Positions 7,487-17,747 of a stretch of DNA of 64,000 nt are shown piece by piece (position 1 is the stretch's first letter; each line of letters opens with the position of its first letter). The DNA comes from Lamellibrachia columna (taxonomy: Eukaryota > Annelida > Polychaeta > Sabellida > Siboglinidae), in contig OY759262.1 in NCBI GenBank assembly GCA_963662155.1, positions 15,817,282-15,881,281 of the forward strand, in the 5' to 3' direction. The notes beneath the pieces were generated by a model. That model was given only the letters and a program-made list of their open reading frames with translations, was not told the DNA's origin and ran no database searches. Position numbers and translations under genes: made by a program.

Positions 7487-8206
7487 ATGTTTTCACGAGC
7501 CATCGCAGAGATAATATCAGTGATCGTCGTCGTTATGACTCTAACATACCAATACATAAAATGTTATTTTGCGGATTTAAAGATCGTGCGTCTTGTGACC
7601 CAAGAGAGATTCAACATGCAGGCCGATCTTCGGTGAGTTTATTTCTAGTCTATAATGATATGTTGTTTTTTCTTGTATTCAATACTTTGTCGTTGCAAAA
7701 CTTTAAGAGAGGAGGTATTCGTTGCAGAGTTCTGTCTTCGGTAAGTTTATTTTTTTAGTCTATAATGATGTGTTGTTTTTTCTCGTATTCGACTATATCT
7801 CATTTTTTTGTTTTCTCGCAGCGATCACTGTCGCCGATGGTGTGAAGTAATGCGAGAACTGCGGGAAGTAAGCTTCCAACGCGCCTTCGAGAGGTTCAGT
7901 AAGGAGTTGTGGGAAAAAAGGAAGGAGCAGGAGCGGAGATCACTGTTGCGACCATCCGCGTTGACAGCAATTATTCAACTGATGCACGCTCGATCTCTCT
8001 GGCCGTCTGTTATGGCTGAACTTACACTGAAGTTTGCATACAAGAAAACAGAATGTTTTGAAAAAGTGATGGAGGAGCAAGAAGATTGGTCAACCGACCT
8101 CGACGACGACGACGACGACGCCCCGGCTCCGATTCAGCGACCACCATTACAAATTCGTCGAGGTCGTCGCGGCAAGCCACTTTGCATGCGATTTGCACCG
8201 TACTGA
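7487..8206 (+). CDS. Spliced membrane-anchored protein with family exon A, U1
   Basis: Two-exon model: 7,487-7,632 (48 codons plus 2 nt, donor CG|GTGAGTTT) and 7,822-8,206 (acceptor TTTTCTCGCAG), 176 residues. Exon 1 gives MFSRAIAEIISVIVVVMTLT, an N-terminal hydrophobic signal-anchor, then a basic juxtamembrane part. Exon A gives the family domain DHCRRWCEVMRELREVSFQR ... HARSLWPSVMAELTLKFAYK, then a seven-Asp acidic stretch, then an Arg-rich tail IRRGRRGKPLCMRFAPY. A 13-nt mini-exon (7,728-7,740, AG/GT flanked) lies in the intron; including it shifts the frame to an early stop. The domain is not recognised. The joined frame and good splice signals support a real gene. Confidence 0.65.
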
Positions 8207-8249
8207 ACATGAACAATCTAATAACATGAACTTTCAACTCTGCTTTAAT

Positions 8250-8560
8250 GTCAATTCGCTTTTTTAATCATGTGTATCTTTCTGCTATTAAATTTTGCTT
8301 TGTGTCATTAATCATGTGTATCTTTCTACTATTAAATTTTACTTTGTGTCATTAATCATGTGTATCTTAAACAATCTAATAACATGAACTTTCATAATTA
8401 ACTTTTGCTTTAATGTCAATTCGCTTTTTTTTTATCATGTGTATCTTTCTGCTATTAAATTTTGCTTTGTGTCATTAATCATGTGTATCTTTCTACTATT
8501 AAATTTTGCTTTGTGTCATTAATCATGTGTATCTTTCTACTATTAAATTTTTTTTTGTAT
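8250..8560. repeat. About 43-bp tandem repeat between exons A and B
   Basis: Five to six copies of ATTAATCATGTGTATCTTTC followed by TRCTATTAAATTTTGCTTTGTGTC, interrupted by one copy of the AACAATCTAATAACATGAAC segment. It looks like a multiplied 3' UTR end (ATTAAA signals). Confidence 0.85.
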
Positions 8561-8702
8561 TCAATACTTTGTCGTTGCAAAACTTTAAGAGAGGAGGTAT
8601 TCGTTGCAGAGTTCTGTCTTCGGTAAGTTTATTTTTTTTTAGTCTATAATGATGTGTTGTTTGTTCTCGTATTCGACTATATCTCATTTTGTTTTCTCGC
8701 AG

Positions 8703-9090
8703 TGATCACTGTTGTCGGTGGCAAAAAGTCATGAGAGAACTTCTGGAGGTGAGCTTCCAACGTGACTTCGAGAAATTCAGCGAGGAGTTGATGGAGAAAA
8801 GGAAGGAACAGGAGAGGAAATCGCTGTTACGACCGTCTGCATTGACGGCGATTATACAGTTGATGCACGCCCGGTCTCGCTGGCCAACCGTTATGGCCGA
8901 ACTTACGCAGAAGTTCGCGTACAAGCGAACGGAGTGTTTTGAGAAAGTGACGGAACAAGAAGATTGGATGACCGACAGCGACGACGACGACTTTTCACCC
9001 CCGGCTCCGATTCAGCGACCTCCGTTACAAATTCGTCGTCGTCGAGGTCGTCGTGGCAAGCCGCTTTGTGTGCGATTCGCACCATACTGA
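8703..9090 (+). CDS. Family exon B, U1
   Basis: Second family exon behind acceptor TTTTCTCGCAG, open for 128 codons to TGA. It reads DHCCRWQKVMRELLEVSFQR ... HARSRWPTVMAELTQKFAYK, an Asp-rich linker and a basic tail RRRRGRRGKPLCVRFAPY. It carries the same upstream intron and 13-nt mini-exon (8,610-8,622) as exon A. There is no copy of the transmembrane exon between A and B, so B would be an alternative to A with the same phase-2 junction, or would use the mini-exon as a 5' exon. Confidence 0.6.
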
Positions 9091-9151
9091 ACAATCTAAT
9101 AACATGAACTTTCATAATTAACTTTTGCTTTAATGTCAATTCGCTTTTTAA

Positions 9152-9290
9152 TCGTCGCCGTCAACGCACGCTGCCACCGCTGCGAGTCTCCTTGGGACGC
9201 CAATTAACAGCCCGTCACGTTCGACGTTGTTTGTTGGCGGCGTTCAATCGGTCGTGAACACTTCTACCAACGCACATTTTAATGTTTAAC
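9152..9290 (+). pseudogene. 3' tail of family exon D, U1
   Basis: From about 9,152 the sequence switches to the 3' part of exon D (see U2 21,955-22,091), containing GTCGCCGTCAACGCACGCTG. Only the basic-tail end is present. Confidence 0.6.
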
Positions 9291-9308
9291 TTCACTTCTA
9301 ATGTTTTA

Positions 9309-10040
9309 ATTTCTCTTCCATTGTACTTGTGCTTCTTTTTCATGTATTAAATTTTGCATCACCTTATATTCCCGTCTTGTATTGCGTTCTTGTTCCAACT
9401 GCGTGTTGGCATATTATACACATAGTCAATGTTCCCCTGCTACATTTTCTTTAATTAACGGTCCGGTTTCCATTGTCCGGTGGTTAACTTATAGCCACGC
9501 ATGTCGGCTACCTATTACATATAACTTCATCGCATTATATTTAACAGTTTCATATATATATATATTACATTTTGCTTGAGTTTATATAAATTCCCGTCTT
9601 GTATTGCGTTCTCGTTTCCCTTGCACTGGTGTGTGCATATTATACACATAGTCCATTTTCTGCTACATTTTCTTTAATGAACGGTCCGATTTACGACGTC
9701 CAGCGGTTATATTATAGCCATGCATGTCGGCTAATTAATACATATTACATCATCGCCTTATCTTTACCAGTTTTACTTTTATTACGTCTTATGTCCACCC
9801 CATATAACCGGCTATAACATGCCTCAGTCCCACATCAATGCCGTCACTGCAACATAGTTGCTGTTTTTTCACTGATTAGCTCGACTCCCTTGCTACATTG
9901 TTCAGATTGGCATCCTTTGATCTCGCACTATGGCCCCCAGCTGGATAAACGCTTCGGCTTACAGTTAACTCCAGTCGTTCGGGCGTCCAGTTAGTATTAG
10001 CTCGCCACTCGGACTGGTCACTCCGTCAGGGTCAAGGTCA
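9309..10040 (+). promoter_or_regulatory. Tandem TATA promoter module, U2
   Basis: Two tandem copies, about 225 bp each, of a module that starts with TTATATTCCCGTCTTGTATT or TATAAATTCCCGTCTTG (9,366 and 9,587). Each is followed by CATATTATACACATAGTC and CTACATTTTCTTTAAT blocks. No conserved ORF. Confidence 0.5.
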
Positions 10041-10051
10041 CGTGTTGTCGT

Positions 10052-10230
10052 GGGTGGGTGGGTGATACTACGTGTATTTTCTTTGTTCCTATGTCCACTA
10101 TCGATGACTCCTGGTTATCTTTCGTTCCTCCTCCAGTCGCTAGGGGGCGCTTCGGTTACCCAGAAGGCGCTGCGCACGACTACAACCGTCAGGGGGCGCT
10201 CTGATTGGCTGCGCGCGCAACCGGAAGCGG
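10052..10230 (+). promoter_or_regulatory. Promoter alpha, U2
   Basis: (GGGT)3 at 10,052-10,063, CTCF-like motifs at 10,137-10,151 and 10,185-10,200, inverted CCAAT box and a duplicated CCGGAAG site (ACCGGAAGCGGAAGTC) where U1 has one. Confidence 0.5.
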
Positions 10231-10374
10231 AAGTCGTTCATGCGTGACCACCGCCGTTGAGGTCTCAGAAACCTCCGCTAACTACTAACGTCTAAATCGA
10301 CATGACTTCATGTGCTCCGTCCTGGAGAGTTTGTGTGCTGCAGAGGAAGCAGACAAACCAGCACTGCAGCCTGA

Positions 10375-10533
10375 TGGCATGAGATAGAGCCAGGCAAACG
10401 CGAGCGGAACTGTGTCGTCTTCTCCGATCATGCTAGGAACATTCACAAAAGGAGTTCATACTGGTGTCCTGGATGTGATAGCGGTGTTCATCAACAGTGC
10501 TTCCACAAGATGGACCACAAGCGACCAAGATAG
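10375..10533 (+). pseudogene. piggyBac C-terminal finger remnant, U2
   Basis: Same 52-codon stretch as in U1, but the second cysteine of the first CxxC is changed (CVVF), so the zinc finger is no longer complete. Confidence 0.65.
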
Positions 10534-11310
10534 TTTGGACATCCAGTGTAGTGTGGACGCCTAGTGTAGTGCATGTAGGAAGTAGTTGTAGGAAGACTAT
10601 TATTTATTATTACATAATGAAAATGCTATGAAAGTTTCATATCAACAATAATGAAAAATATAAAGACCTGTAAAAACGTCAAAATTTTATGGTTCTACAT
10701 AAAAATTCGTTAAAAAAAAAATTATGGATATATTTTGTTGATTTTTTATTTATTTTGTAGTTTACATGTGTGGCTATATTAGTCTAATTGGACTTGGGAA
10801 CATAAGATGACTCAATAATTATCTGGCAGCAGGGTGAAATTTCAGGTTATTTACTTTCCATTTTGATAAATTTCAGCTACTGATTTCTGCATGATGAACT
10901 GATGTGATGTACTATTTCTTATTATATTGTAATAAAGCGTCTTTTTAGCAACAAAATGATGCCTCATTCATATTTTTCTGACGATTATTAGTGAAGTTAT
11001 GTTTTTTTTAAACCCATACAAATAGCTCCAAATTCTGTGCACTATACAAGTTTAACATTGGCCTGCTGCAGCCCGCATTTCGCATTTGGGGTACTTGGCT
11101 ATGCAAGCGTCCAAGTTAATATAAGTATAAGATACTTATATTAATATACAATATCACTGTATACCCTTTTTAAAGCAATGCCTCTCTCCAGTGACTCACA
11201 TTTCCAGACATACACACCCATTTAGCTATATTCAACCCTGTGCTAAAACCAATTCATACAGGATGTCAGTAATCCCTAAAATTATAGTAAACTGAAATTA
11301 TTTTCCAACA
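10534..11310. other. piggyBac 3' region and spacer, U2
   Basis: Non-coding, with AATAAA at 10,931-10,936 and the 13-bp inverted repeat. The putative GGGTTAA element end is deleted here. Confidence 0.4.
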
Positions 11311-12525
11311 GAGGTGGTATCTCAAACTTCCTCAAGTGTCGTGAACAGAGAGTTGTTGTCGGTGGAGAACACTCGACCTGGACCAACGTTGTTTAGGGTG
11401 TACCTCAGGGCATGATACAGGGACTGTTACTTTTCCTGGTCTACATGACAATATTCACTCCAGTCCGTCTTTTTTTTTGAACTTCAAAAAGATCTAAAAA
11501 GACTGGCACAATGGGAACATGATTGGCAGATTCACTTCAATCCCAAAAACGCTTCATTATGAGACTTACACATGCAGGACATGTAAAACACTTCAATTAC
11601 ACACTAGGAGATTCAGTACTACAGGAAACTGACATTCATCCCTATCTAGGAGTCTGTATCGCTAAAGATCTCACCTGGAATAAACATATCCACCAGATCA
11701 CAGCCTCAGCAAACCGTACCCTTGCATTCATCAGACGGAATCTCTACTCATGCCCTTAAAACACCAAAACAACTGCCTTGTTCGTCCACTCCTCAAATAT
11801 TCATCATCCGTGTGGGACCCCCACACCCAGGTCCTCATTAACAAAATAGAGATGGTGCAAAGACAGGCGGCTAACTGACAATTTTACAGGAAAGTGAATC
11901 ACCGACACGTGGATGATCATGACGTACAGTCACGATAGCCGTCACAAACATGGCAGCATAAAGTTTGACACCAAGCAAAGTAATTTATGCTCAATTTTGC
12001 GGGTATAAATAATTTTGACACTTGGTTTTAGGTTGGTATTTTGATACATTCTGCATTCTATACCAATGATTATATCAATTTTACTTTGCGTATGGCCCAT
12101 TTTAATGCAACATAATAAAGCTCCCTTTTATAATGCACCACCAGTGCAAAGACGGGCAGCTCGCTTTTGTCACAACGACTAAACATCCAGAAAAACTGGG
12201 TGTGTGTCAGAAATGCTACAAAAAAGTACACTTAGTACAACTAACAACCAGGAGAACAAACATACGTCTCACCATATTTAACAAAGCCATCCACGGTCAT
12301 CTATCCTTGCCTGTCGGAAACCTCCTCCAGCCCGTCCAATGATGGTATCTAAATAGCAAAGCCTTCAATACCATCCACACCAGCAAGAACTGTTACAATT
12401 TTTCTTATTTTCCCCGAACAATAAAAGATTGCAATTCTCTACCAGACACAATAACTAGCATCACAGAACCACAGCAATTTAAGCAAGCTCTCACACACCT
12501 AGTCCAAACAAACATGACTAAATAG
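11311..12525 (+). pseudogene. LINE A RT remnant, U2
   Basis: Same blocks and same missing F/YADD region as U1, with the same nested insertion. It also lacks the bases coding for IDDL (LLFLVYMT instead) and carries a small deletion in the 3' part near 12,340. Confidence 0.78.
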
Positions 12526-12795
12526 CATGCGCACCCAACACTGACTGTTTGACTCCATATGAGTGTTGGCCAAGACAAGATCTGGGTCGCAAACACCCAA
12601 ACTTGTGATCCTGGTCGCAGTGACCAAAATCATAAGATGGACGAGGTGGTGCGGCAACAGGGTCGAGGTGACAGTGTTTCGACACCAATTAGTATGTGAC
12701 AATCTATCTTCCCCTTTGTAGTTTCAGAAAATACAGTCAGGTGTTTTCAAACATAACACATTTGTTGTAGTTTTATTGATTAAGTTTTCCTCTCC

Positions 12796-13437
12796 ATGTC
12801 AAGCTTTCTGACAACAGCCTCTTTTCAACTCCACGCTAATATTAATGTTATCAGAAAATGTAAGAAAGACAAAGGAACTATTATTGCTGATAGTATTGCT
12901 GAAAAGATGTGTCAAAGAGATCCACGTAAATTCTGGAAAGATGTTAAGCATCGTGTAAACAGCAACACTAAAATTCCTACTAACATCGATGGTGTACATG
13001 GCGATGACAACATAAGATCAATGTGGAAGCATCACTATGAAAATATTTTTAATACTGTACAAGACAGTGGTGATAAAGCGTACATTGATTTATGCCAGGA
13101 TGACATTGATTTTAACACTGATATGACTGTAGACGCTGGCGAGATGACGATAATTATTAATGATTTGTCTTGCAATGAGTCGCCAGGACTGGATGGTCTT
13201 ACAGCAGAACACATGAAGTATGCGGACTCCCAACTCTTGGTACTGCTCTCTGTCCTTGTGTCCTCTATCCTGGTGCATGGGTATATACCGAAAGTAATCA
13301 CTGAGTCTGTCTTTGTACCGGTTATTAAAGACAAGAATAGGTGTGTAAACGACAAAGGCAATTACAGGCCTATATGCCTCTCTAACATAGGTTCCAAGAT
13401 TGTAGAAGCTGTATTACTCAATCGTATGGATGTTTAA
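12796..13437 (+). pseudogene. LINE B RT fragment, U2
   Basis: 213 codons, nearly identical to U1 (one visible Ile to Met change). Truncated before the catalytic RT site. Confidence 0.84.
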
Positions 13438-13615
13438 AAACGTATGGATGTTTAAAAACATAAACTAGATAGTTCGGAATAACTGTCATGATAACATTAA
13501 TTTAAAAAAAAAAATTCAGGATACACAACATTATGACGTAAATATCAATCTTTGCGTTGGTACTTGCCCTTGGTGCTGCCAGTCAATATTTCTCGTAATA
13601 ATATTTATCATAGAA

Positions 13616-14157
13616 AGGGTAACGGTGGGATGAATTTCAAAACAATAATATCGTTACGTCTCTTTCGTAGGGAATAACGTATTCGACTGAACCTCAATGA
13701 ATGTGTCCTCGAAAAACATACTGACACGCTTGCACGACGATTATTTCCAGATAATTTGACGGCAGACACGTTCATGGTGGAGTCCAGAACAGTCAGATCT
13801 GCTGACGGTCGATATTCTAGAAGCAATATGTCGGGCCATAGACGAGTTTATCATTTCATACTTCCAGAATTTCTGTCCACCGAAATCTAGTGCACGTCAC
13901 ATCGCCAACTTTCGGAACAAGACGTGTGCTGACATCTCCGATGACAACATCACGAGGCGCACTCTCGAGAGGGCCATGTCGTCGAAGCCCTCACACAGGT
14001 CGGTCCGGCCATGTCAGTGGCCGCCTTGACTTTTGCCAGCAGTGCTTTGGTGCTCACGTCATCAATTGAACCATACCGACAGTTAGGCATCTTCCTCGTT
14101 GTTGTCATGTGCTTCAGCTGTATTTACATCGGAAATGGAATATCATTTCAAAAGTGA
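13616..14157 (+). pseudogene. Dispatched-like fragment, U2
   Basis: As in U1, with a TAG in the upstream frame (GAAATCTAG) where U1 and U5 have GAAATCGAG. Confidence 0.45.
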
Positions 14158-14523
14158 ATCCTTGTCAAATGCATGTACCATGTAGTTTAAGCGGTTACAT
14201 AGAGCCCCGATGTTGGCTAGCAGTACTAGGAAAAAAGGAATCTTGTGTTTCTCTGCCATAAAGGACAGGATACAAACAACAACCGCAATTGCAGGACAAC
14301 CTACAGCGGTTAAGAGAGTTGGTGTTTAAGCCTGAGCAGAAGACGTCCTGAATATATGGACATGGTTCTGGCATTTGAACTGTTCCCAGGTCATGTCAAA
14401 ACAATCGACAGTGGGGTGGGCCAAAAAATGAAAAACAATTGCTCAGGATATTTCCAAAATAAACTCCAAAAACCCCACCCTACGACAACCCCTAAATGGA
14501 GTCTCTCCTGGCCACCATGATGA

Positions 14524-14862
14524 CAAAAATGTCAGCAGTGTAACAAACGTGTGAGTCCTGAAAACAATGGGTATGTGTGTCCGATCCATCGATGGCAGCG
14601 TGGTCCGGTGTATAAGTTCGCTCTGCGTATCCTCCTACAAGACGACATTCGCAGTGAAGTGTGGGCAACTTTATTTAATGACAAGGTTGTCCAGGTGTTG
14701 GGATTCACGGGTAACGCCTACATGAGCATGAAGTCTGACGCCGAGCGGTATGCAGCACTGGACATGTTGCGGGGGGCCCAAGTCATGGTGACCATTAGGA
14801 AACGCGTAGCGGGACAGTATGTAAATTACACGGTGTCAGACTTGGAAGTAGTCACCGTGTGA
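14524..14862 (+). CDS. RPA1 C-terminal-like ORF, U2
   Basis: 112 codons as in U1 with scattered substitutions (ENNG for EHNG, DDIRSEV for DAIGSEV, KVVQ for KAVQ). The CCCH ligand set is kept. Confidence 0.65.
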   Translation, partial: QKCQQCNKRVSPENNGYVCPIHRWQRGPVYKFALRILLQDDIRSEVWATLFNDKVVQVLGFTGNAYMSMKSDAERYAALDMLRGAQVMVTIRKRVAGQYVNYTVSDLEVVTV

Positions 14863-14874
14863 TTCTGTTGACAG

Positions 14875-15426
14875 GCTGACGCCGCCGCTGCTACTGCTGC
14901 TACTGCAAGCAGTGACGTCGTCAAGGAGGGAAGCGCGAAGGTAATGGAATGGTTACGTACTAATAGTTCTGAAATACTATTCTCCTCCTCGGTGGAAAGT
15001 TGTACACCGCCACCACTAATTAGAATAACATATGACGAGGGGGAGGATAGCACTTCACAGCCCGATGTCATATCTATAAGCAGTAGCGATGATATGGAGG
15101 CTACGGTGAGTGGTCTAGATAGGATACGTGATCGATCCGAATCCATGACGAACGAAAATAACTTCTATAAGGCGCTAGAGGTCGCCAGCGTTCGATATGC
15201 CTGTGACGAGGTGAACCGCATAATGAATTTAACGGACGACAAGGAGCGTTACGTACCATCGTCCAGCATGGTCATGCACGTCTTGCGGTGGCTATCGATA
15301 GATGTCATCGCAACGTGTGGGAACATGCATTGGCGTCACCAAGTGACAGATTTGGTTAGAAAGAGTATGTACGAACGATACAGCGATATACAGGGCGACG
15401 CGGATGAATATGCCGAATGTAACTAG
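14875..15426 (+). CDS. Ala-rich/SIM ORF, U2
   Basis: Phase-0 exon open to TAG 15,424-15,426. The poly-Ala run is interrupted by Thr; ITYDEGE replaces ITDDEGE. PDVISISSSDD and both candidate donors are kept. Confidence 0.58.
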   Translation, partial: ADAAAATAATASSDVVKEGSAKVMEWLRTNSSEILFSSSVESCTPPPLIRITYDEGEDSTSQPDVISISSSDDMEATVSGLDRIRDRSESMTNENNFYKALEVASVRYACDEVNRIMNLTDDKERYVPSSSMVMHVLRWLSIDVIATCGNMHWRHQVTDLVRKSMYERYSDIQGDADEYAECN

Positions 15427-15443
15427 TGCTTTATGTTCAATAG

Positions 15444-16164
15444 ATAAGCAACGGCCTACGGGAGTTGCGTAGAGCATATGAAGACGAAGAGGGGAAGGAG
15501 GTGGCGTCATCGCGCAAAAGAAAGACAACAGCCCCGGCAGATGGCGACACCAGAGTGGTGAAGCACCGCTGCACTGGCGCACGATTAACACCAACATCAG
15601 CAGACACATCCCAAGACTACTGCGACTCACCACCAGCAGCGCAGGAGATACCGTGGGGACCGCTGTACCAAGATGAGTCTGATGATGATGCTATCGCCTC
15701 ATCCCCCGCTCATGAAGATGATGATGACGACGACTTTACGTTCAGCCCCGCTTCGCCACCGCTCACAAAGGACGGAGGATGAGAGGGCAGCGCCACCAAC
15801 GACGCTCTACGTCTTCCCGGACGCAACCGTCGTGCTGAAGCCAGACGGCGGGTGCGTCCGCATAGCAGACCAACACACCATCACCCAACCGAAACCGTCG
15901 ACGTCGACCATCGAGGACGATGATGAGGATGAGCCCGCTGCCGACCAAGCGCATGCCAGCAATTTGAACAGCAAGGTGTGTTTCATGACGATGGAGGATG
16001 TCATTTCACACATTATAACGAATCAGTGGAGGGCAACCGCCCCACCCACATTAGAGGAAGTTACCGTGGACGTTTGCCAAGCACTGGCAGCTACGATACT
16101 GTCGGCAGCGTTCCAGGAAATTATGATGGCATATGCTTGTATCAACATCCGTCGACAGCCGTAG
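15444..16164 (+). pseudogene. Acidic ORF, frameshifted, U2
   Basis: Matches the 240-codon acidic ORF but lacks 2 nt in CCGCTCACAAAGGACGG (about 15,766; other units have CTCACACAAAGG). This ends the frame about 112 codons in. The C-terminal half stays open in the shifted frame. Confidence 0.6.
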
Positions 16165-16217
16165 TATGTGAACAGTAGTCAGTAGTGAGTTAGTTAGGTA
16201 GTAGTAGTAGTCAGTAG

Positions 16218-16379
16218 GAGTAACATTATAACCACGGTATAGGAACATTAGTATTATTGTTGTTATGTAGGAGTAACATTTTAACCACGGTATATGAACA
16301 TTAGTATTATTATTGTTGTTATGTAGGAGTAACATTATAACCACGGTATATGAACATTAGTATTATTGTTGTTATGTAG
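16218..16379 (+). repeat. Three 53-56 bp repeats, each ending in a splice acceptor
   Basis: Copies start at 16,218, 16,271 and 16,327. Each begins GAGTAACATT and ends GTTGTTATGTAG. The last AG is the acceptor of alternative exon a; use of the first or second AG would put GAG TAA, an immediate stop, behind the junction. Confidence 0.9.
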
Positions 16380-16481
16380 ATTGAAGTGTACGACGAGGCA
16401 CCCGTACTCCCAGCTAGCATTCGGGAGAGGTCTGGAGTATTGATCTCCACGTATATGACGTCAACAGAATATTATTATTAG
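16380..16481 (+). CDS. Alternative 3'-terminal exon a, U2
   Basis: 34 codons in phase 0 directly behind the acceptor TGTTGTTATGTAG, ending in TAG. It reads IEVYDEAPVLPASIRERSG and ends STYMTSTEYYY. It aligns with exons b and c by the pattern acidic-x-PVLP...R.R...LI...YM.ST. It is too short and lacks a start codon, so it can only be expressed by splicing. No known domain; the shape suggests an amphipathic helix tail. Confidence 0.6.
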   Translation: MEVYDEAPVLPASIRERSGVLISTYMTSTEYYY

Positions 16482-16565
16482 TAAACATAACCGAGTTAGT
16501 AGGTAGTAGTAGTTGTATTAAGTAATATGGAGTGGAATAGTAGTATCTTTTAATTTGTTCTGTAG

Positions 16566-16667
16566 GATGACGTACCTGTGCTACCGGCAGAAGTGCGTAG
16601 GCGTGCATGTCGGGAATTAGTGGTGCTAATACTAGAATACATGATATCGACACACGATGAACAGTAG
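16566..16667 (+). CDS. Alternative 3'-terminal exon b, U2
   Basis: 34 codons, same length and phase as exon a, behind TTTAATTTGTTCTGTAG. It reads DDVPVLPAEVRRRACRELVV, then ILEYMIST, ending in TAG. Confidence 0.6.
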   Translation, partial: DDVPVLPAEVRRRACRELVVLILEYMISTHDEQ

Positions 16668-16686
16668 TCCTATTTCTGTTATGTAG

Positions 16687-16782
16687 GAGGAAGCACCCGT
16701 ACTAGCAACAGACGAGAGGAGACGCTCAATACATGGTTTAATTAAGATAATTATTGATTATATGATAGAGACAAACGACTAG
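16687..16782 (+). CDS. Alternative 3'-terminal exon c, U2
   Basis: 32 codons behind TCCTATTTCTGTTATGTAG, 19 nt after the stop of exon b. It reads EEAPVLATDERRRSIHGLIK, then IIIDYMIETND and TAG. Homologous to a and b. Confidence 0.6.
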   Translation, partial: EEAPVLATDERRRSIHGLIKIIIDYMIETND

Positions 16783-16880
16783 TAAGAAGCACCGTTTGCA
16801 ACGGAAAGTCGTATGAATAACAGTAGCTTAGTGTAACGTGTCGAACTGTATGGTATTTAGTCTCTCTCTCTCTCTTTTAG

Positions 16881-16937
16881 TGTATGACATATATGGTATT
16901 TAGTCTCTCTCATATTGTAGTTGCATGACATAGAGTA

Positions 16938-16938
<1 letters not shown>
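16881..16938 (+). other. Two further minimal acceptor-stop units
   Basis: After (CT)n-TTTTAG (to 16,880) a 15-codon phase-0 reading (CMTYMVFSLSHIVVA) ends in TGA. After CTCATATTGTAG (to 16,920) comes LHDIE and TAA. They fit the acceptor-short frame-stop pattern but are not homologous to exons a-c. They may be chance products of the CT-rich repeat. Confidence 0.3.

Positions 16939-16942
<4 letters not shown>

Positions 16943-16996
<54 letters not shown>
16943..16996. repeat. (TA)27 microsatellite
   Basis: Uninterrupted TA run. Counterparts at 27,473-27,528, 37,932-37,989 and 50,568-50,595 differ in length. Long Tyr/Ile ORFs across it are artefacts. Confidence 0.97.
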
Positions 16997-17000
<4 letters not shown>

Positions 17001-17073
17001 CCGACTTATATAGTACATCATCATCATTGTACGTAACCTCTGTCGCGGTGTAAAAGCCCACAAGTTAATAACC

Positions 17074-17166
17074 ATGGTACTAGCCACTGGCGTGTCGATA
17101 ACCGATCGTAAGCTAGTGGTCACTGTCGAGGATGTAACAATCCCACAAACCATCAAGTCATCATAG
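17074..17166 (+). CDS. Mini-ORF MVLATGV...TIKSS, U2
   Basis: 30 codons from ATG in an ACCATGG context, reading MVLATGVSITDRKLVVTVED and ending TIKSS-TAG. It ends in the same 73-bp segment that ends exon C. Conserved in U2-U5. Not recognised. Confidence 0.4.
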   Translation: MVLATGVSITDRKLVVTVEDVTIPQTIKSS

Positions 17167-17221
17167 TAATTATATAAGTCTAACCGTGTATATGTATATG
17201 TATATGACATTATACTCAATA
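17149..17221. repeat. 73-bp direct repeat flanking exon C
   Basis: Begins ACCATCAAGTCATCATAG and ends ACTCAATA; the second copy is 17,679-17,751. Units U4 and U5 have only one copy and no exon C, so exon C was gained or lost together with one repeat copy by recombination. Confidence 0.9.
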
Positions 17222-17356
17222 TGTTGTTTTCTTGTATTCAATACTTTGTCGTTGCAAAACTTTAAGAGAGGAGTTGCAGAGTTCTGTCTTCGGTAAGTTT
17301 ATTTTTAGTCTATAATGATGTGTTGATTTATTCGACTATATCTCATTTTCTTGCAG

Positions 17357-17696
17357 CGCTCACTGTCATCGATGGTGTGCTGTGATGGATGAGTTGAAGA
17401 AAGTGAGTGTTCAACGCGCCGTCGAGAAGTACGTCAAAGAGATGATGAAAAAATGGGAGCTGAAGCGAACACGGCGGATGCGAGCATCCGCGTTGTGTGA
17501 TGAGATCACCCAACTCAGGCACGCTCGATCACTCTGGCCACCGGTTATGAGAGAGCTCACATTGAAGTTCGCCTACAAAAATGAGGAATGCTACAAAAAA
17601 GTGTTGGTGGAAGAGGATTGGACGTCCGAGTGCGAGTCGAATGCACTGGAACAAGAGGGTTGGGTAACCGACGACGACACCATCAAGTCATCATAG
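17357..17696 (+). CDS. Family exon C, U2
   Basis: 112 codons behind CATTTTCTTGCAG, with the same phase as exons A and B: AHCHRWCAVMDELKKVSVQR ... HARSLWPPVMRELTLKFAYK, then EEDW repeats and the tail DDDTIKSS. The 13-nt mini-exon lies at 17,280-17,292. It lacks the poly-Asp and Arg-rich tail of A and B because its 3' end has become the 73-bp repeat. No transmembrane exon is near, so its partner exon is unknown. Confidence 0.58.
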
Positions 17697-17747
17697 TAAT
17701 TATATAAGTCTAACCGTGTATATGTATATGTATATGACATTATACTC

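Larger units (their letters stand above)
1..9308. repeat. Array unit U1 (left-truncated, rearranged)
   Basis: First of five related tandem units. From about 430 it matches U2 from 9,493 and U5 from 43,166 up to the acidic ORF. At about 7,290 it jumps from the short 53-56 bp repeats straight into the start of the NADAR/membrane-gene promoter seen in U3 at about 22,590, so the alternative terminal exons, zinc finger, promoter beta and hAT-like part are missing. It uniquely carries two family exons, A and B. The right end is set at the shared sequence ATTTCTCTTCCATTGTACTT. Confidence 0.85.

Noticed and set aside
16218..16379. 53-56 bp repeats as a CRISPR array
   Set aside because: Contiguous tandem copies without unique spacers, in a eukaryotic intron-like context.
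16857..17219. 120-codon minus-strand ORF with YIYIYI run
   Set aside because: Created by the (TA)n microsatellite, whose length varies between units.
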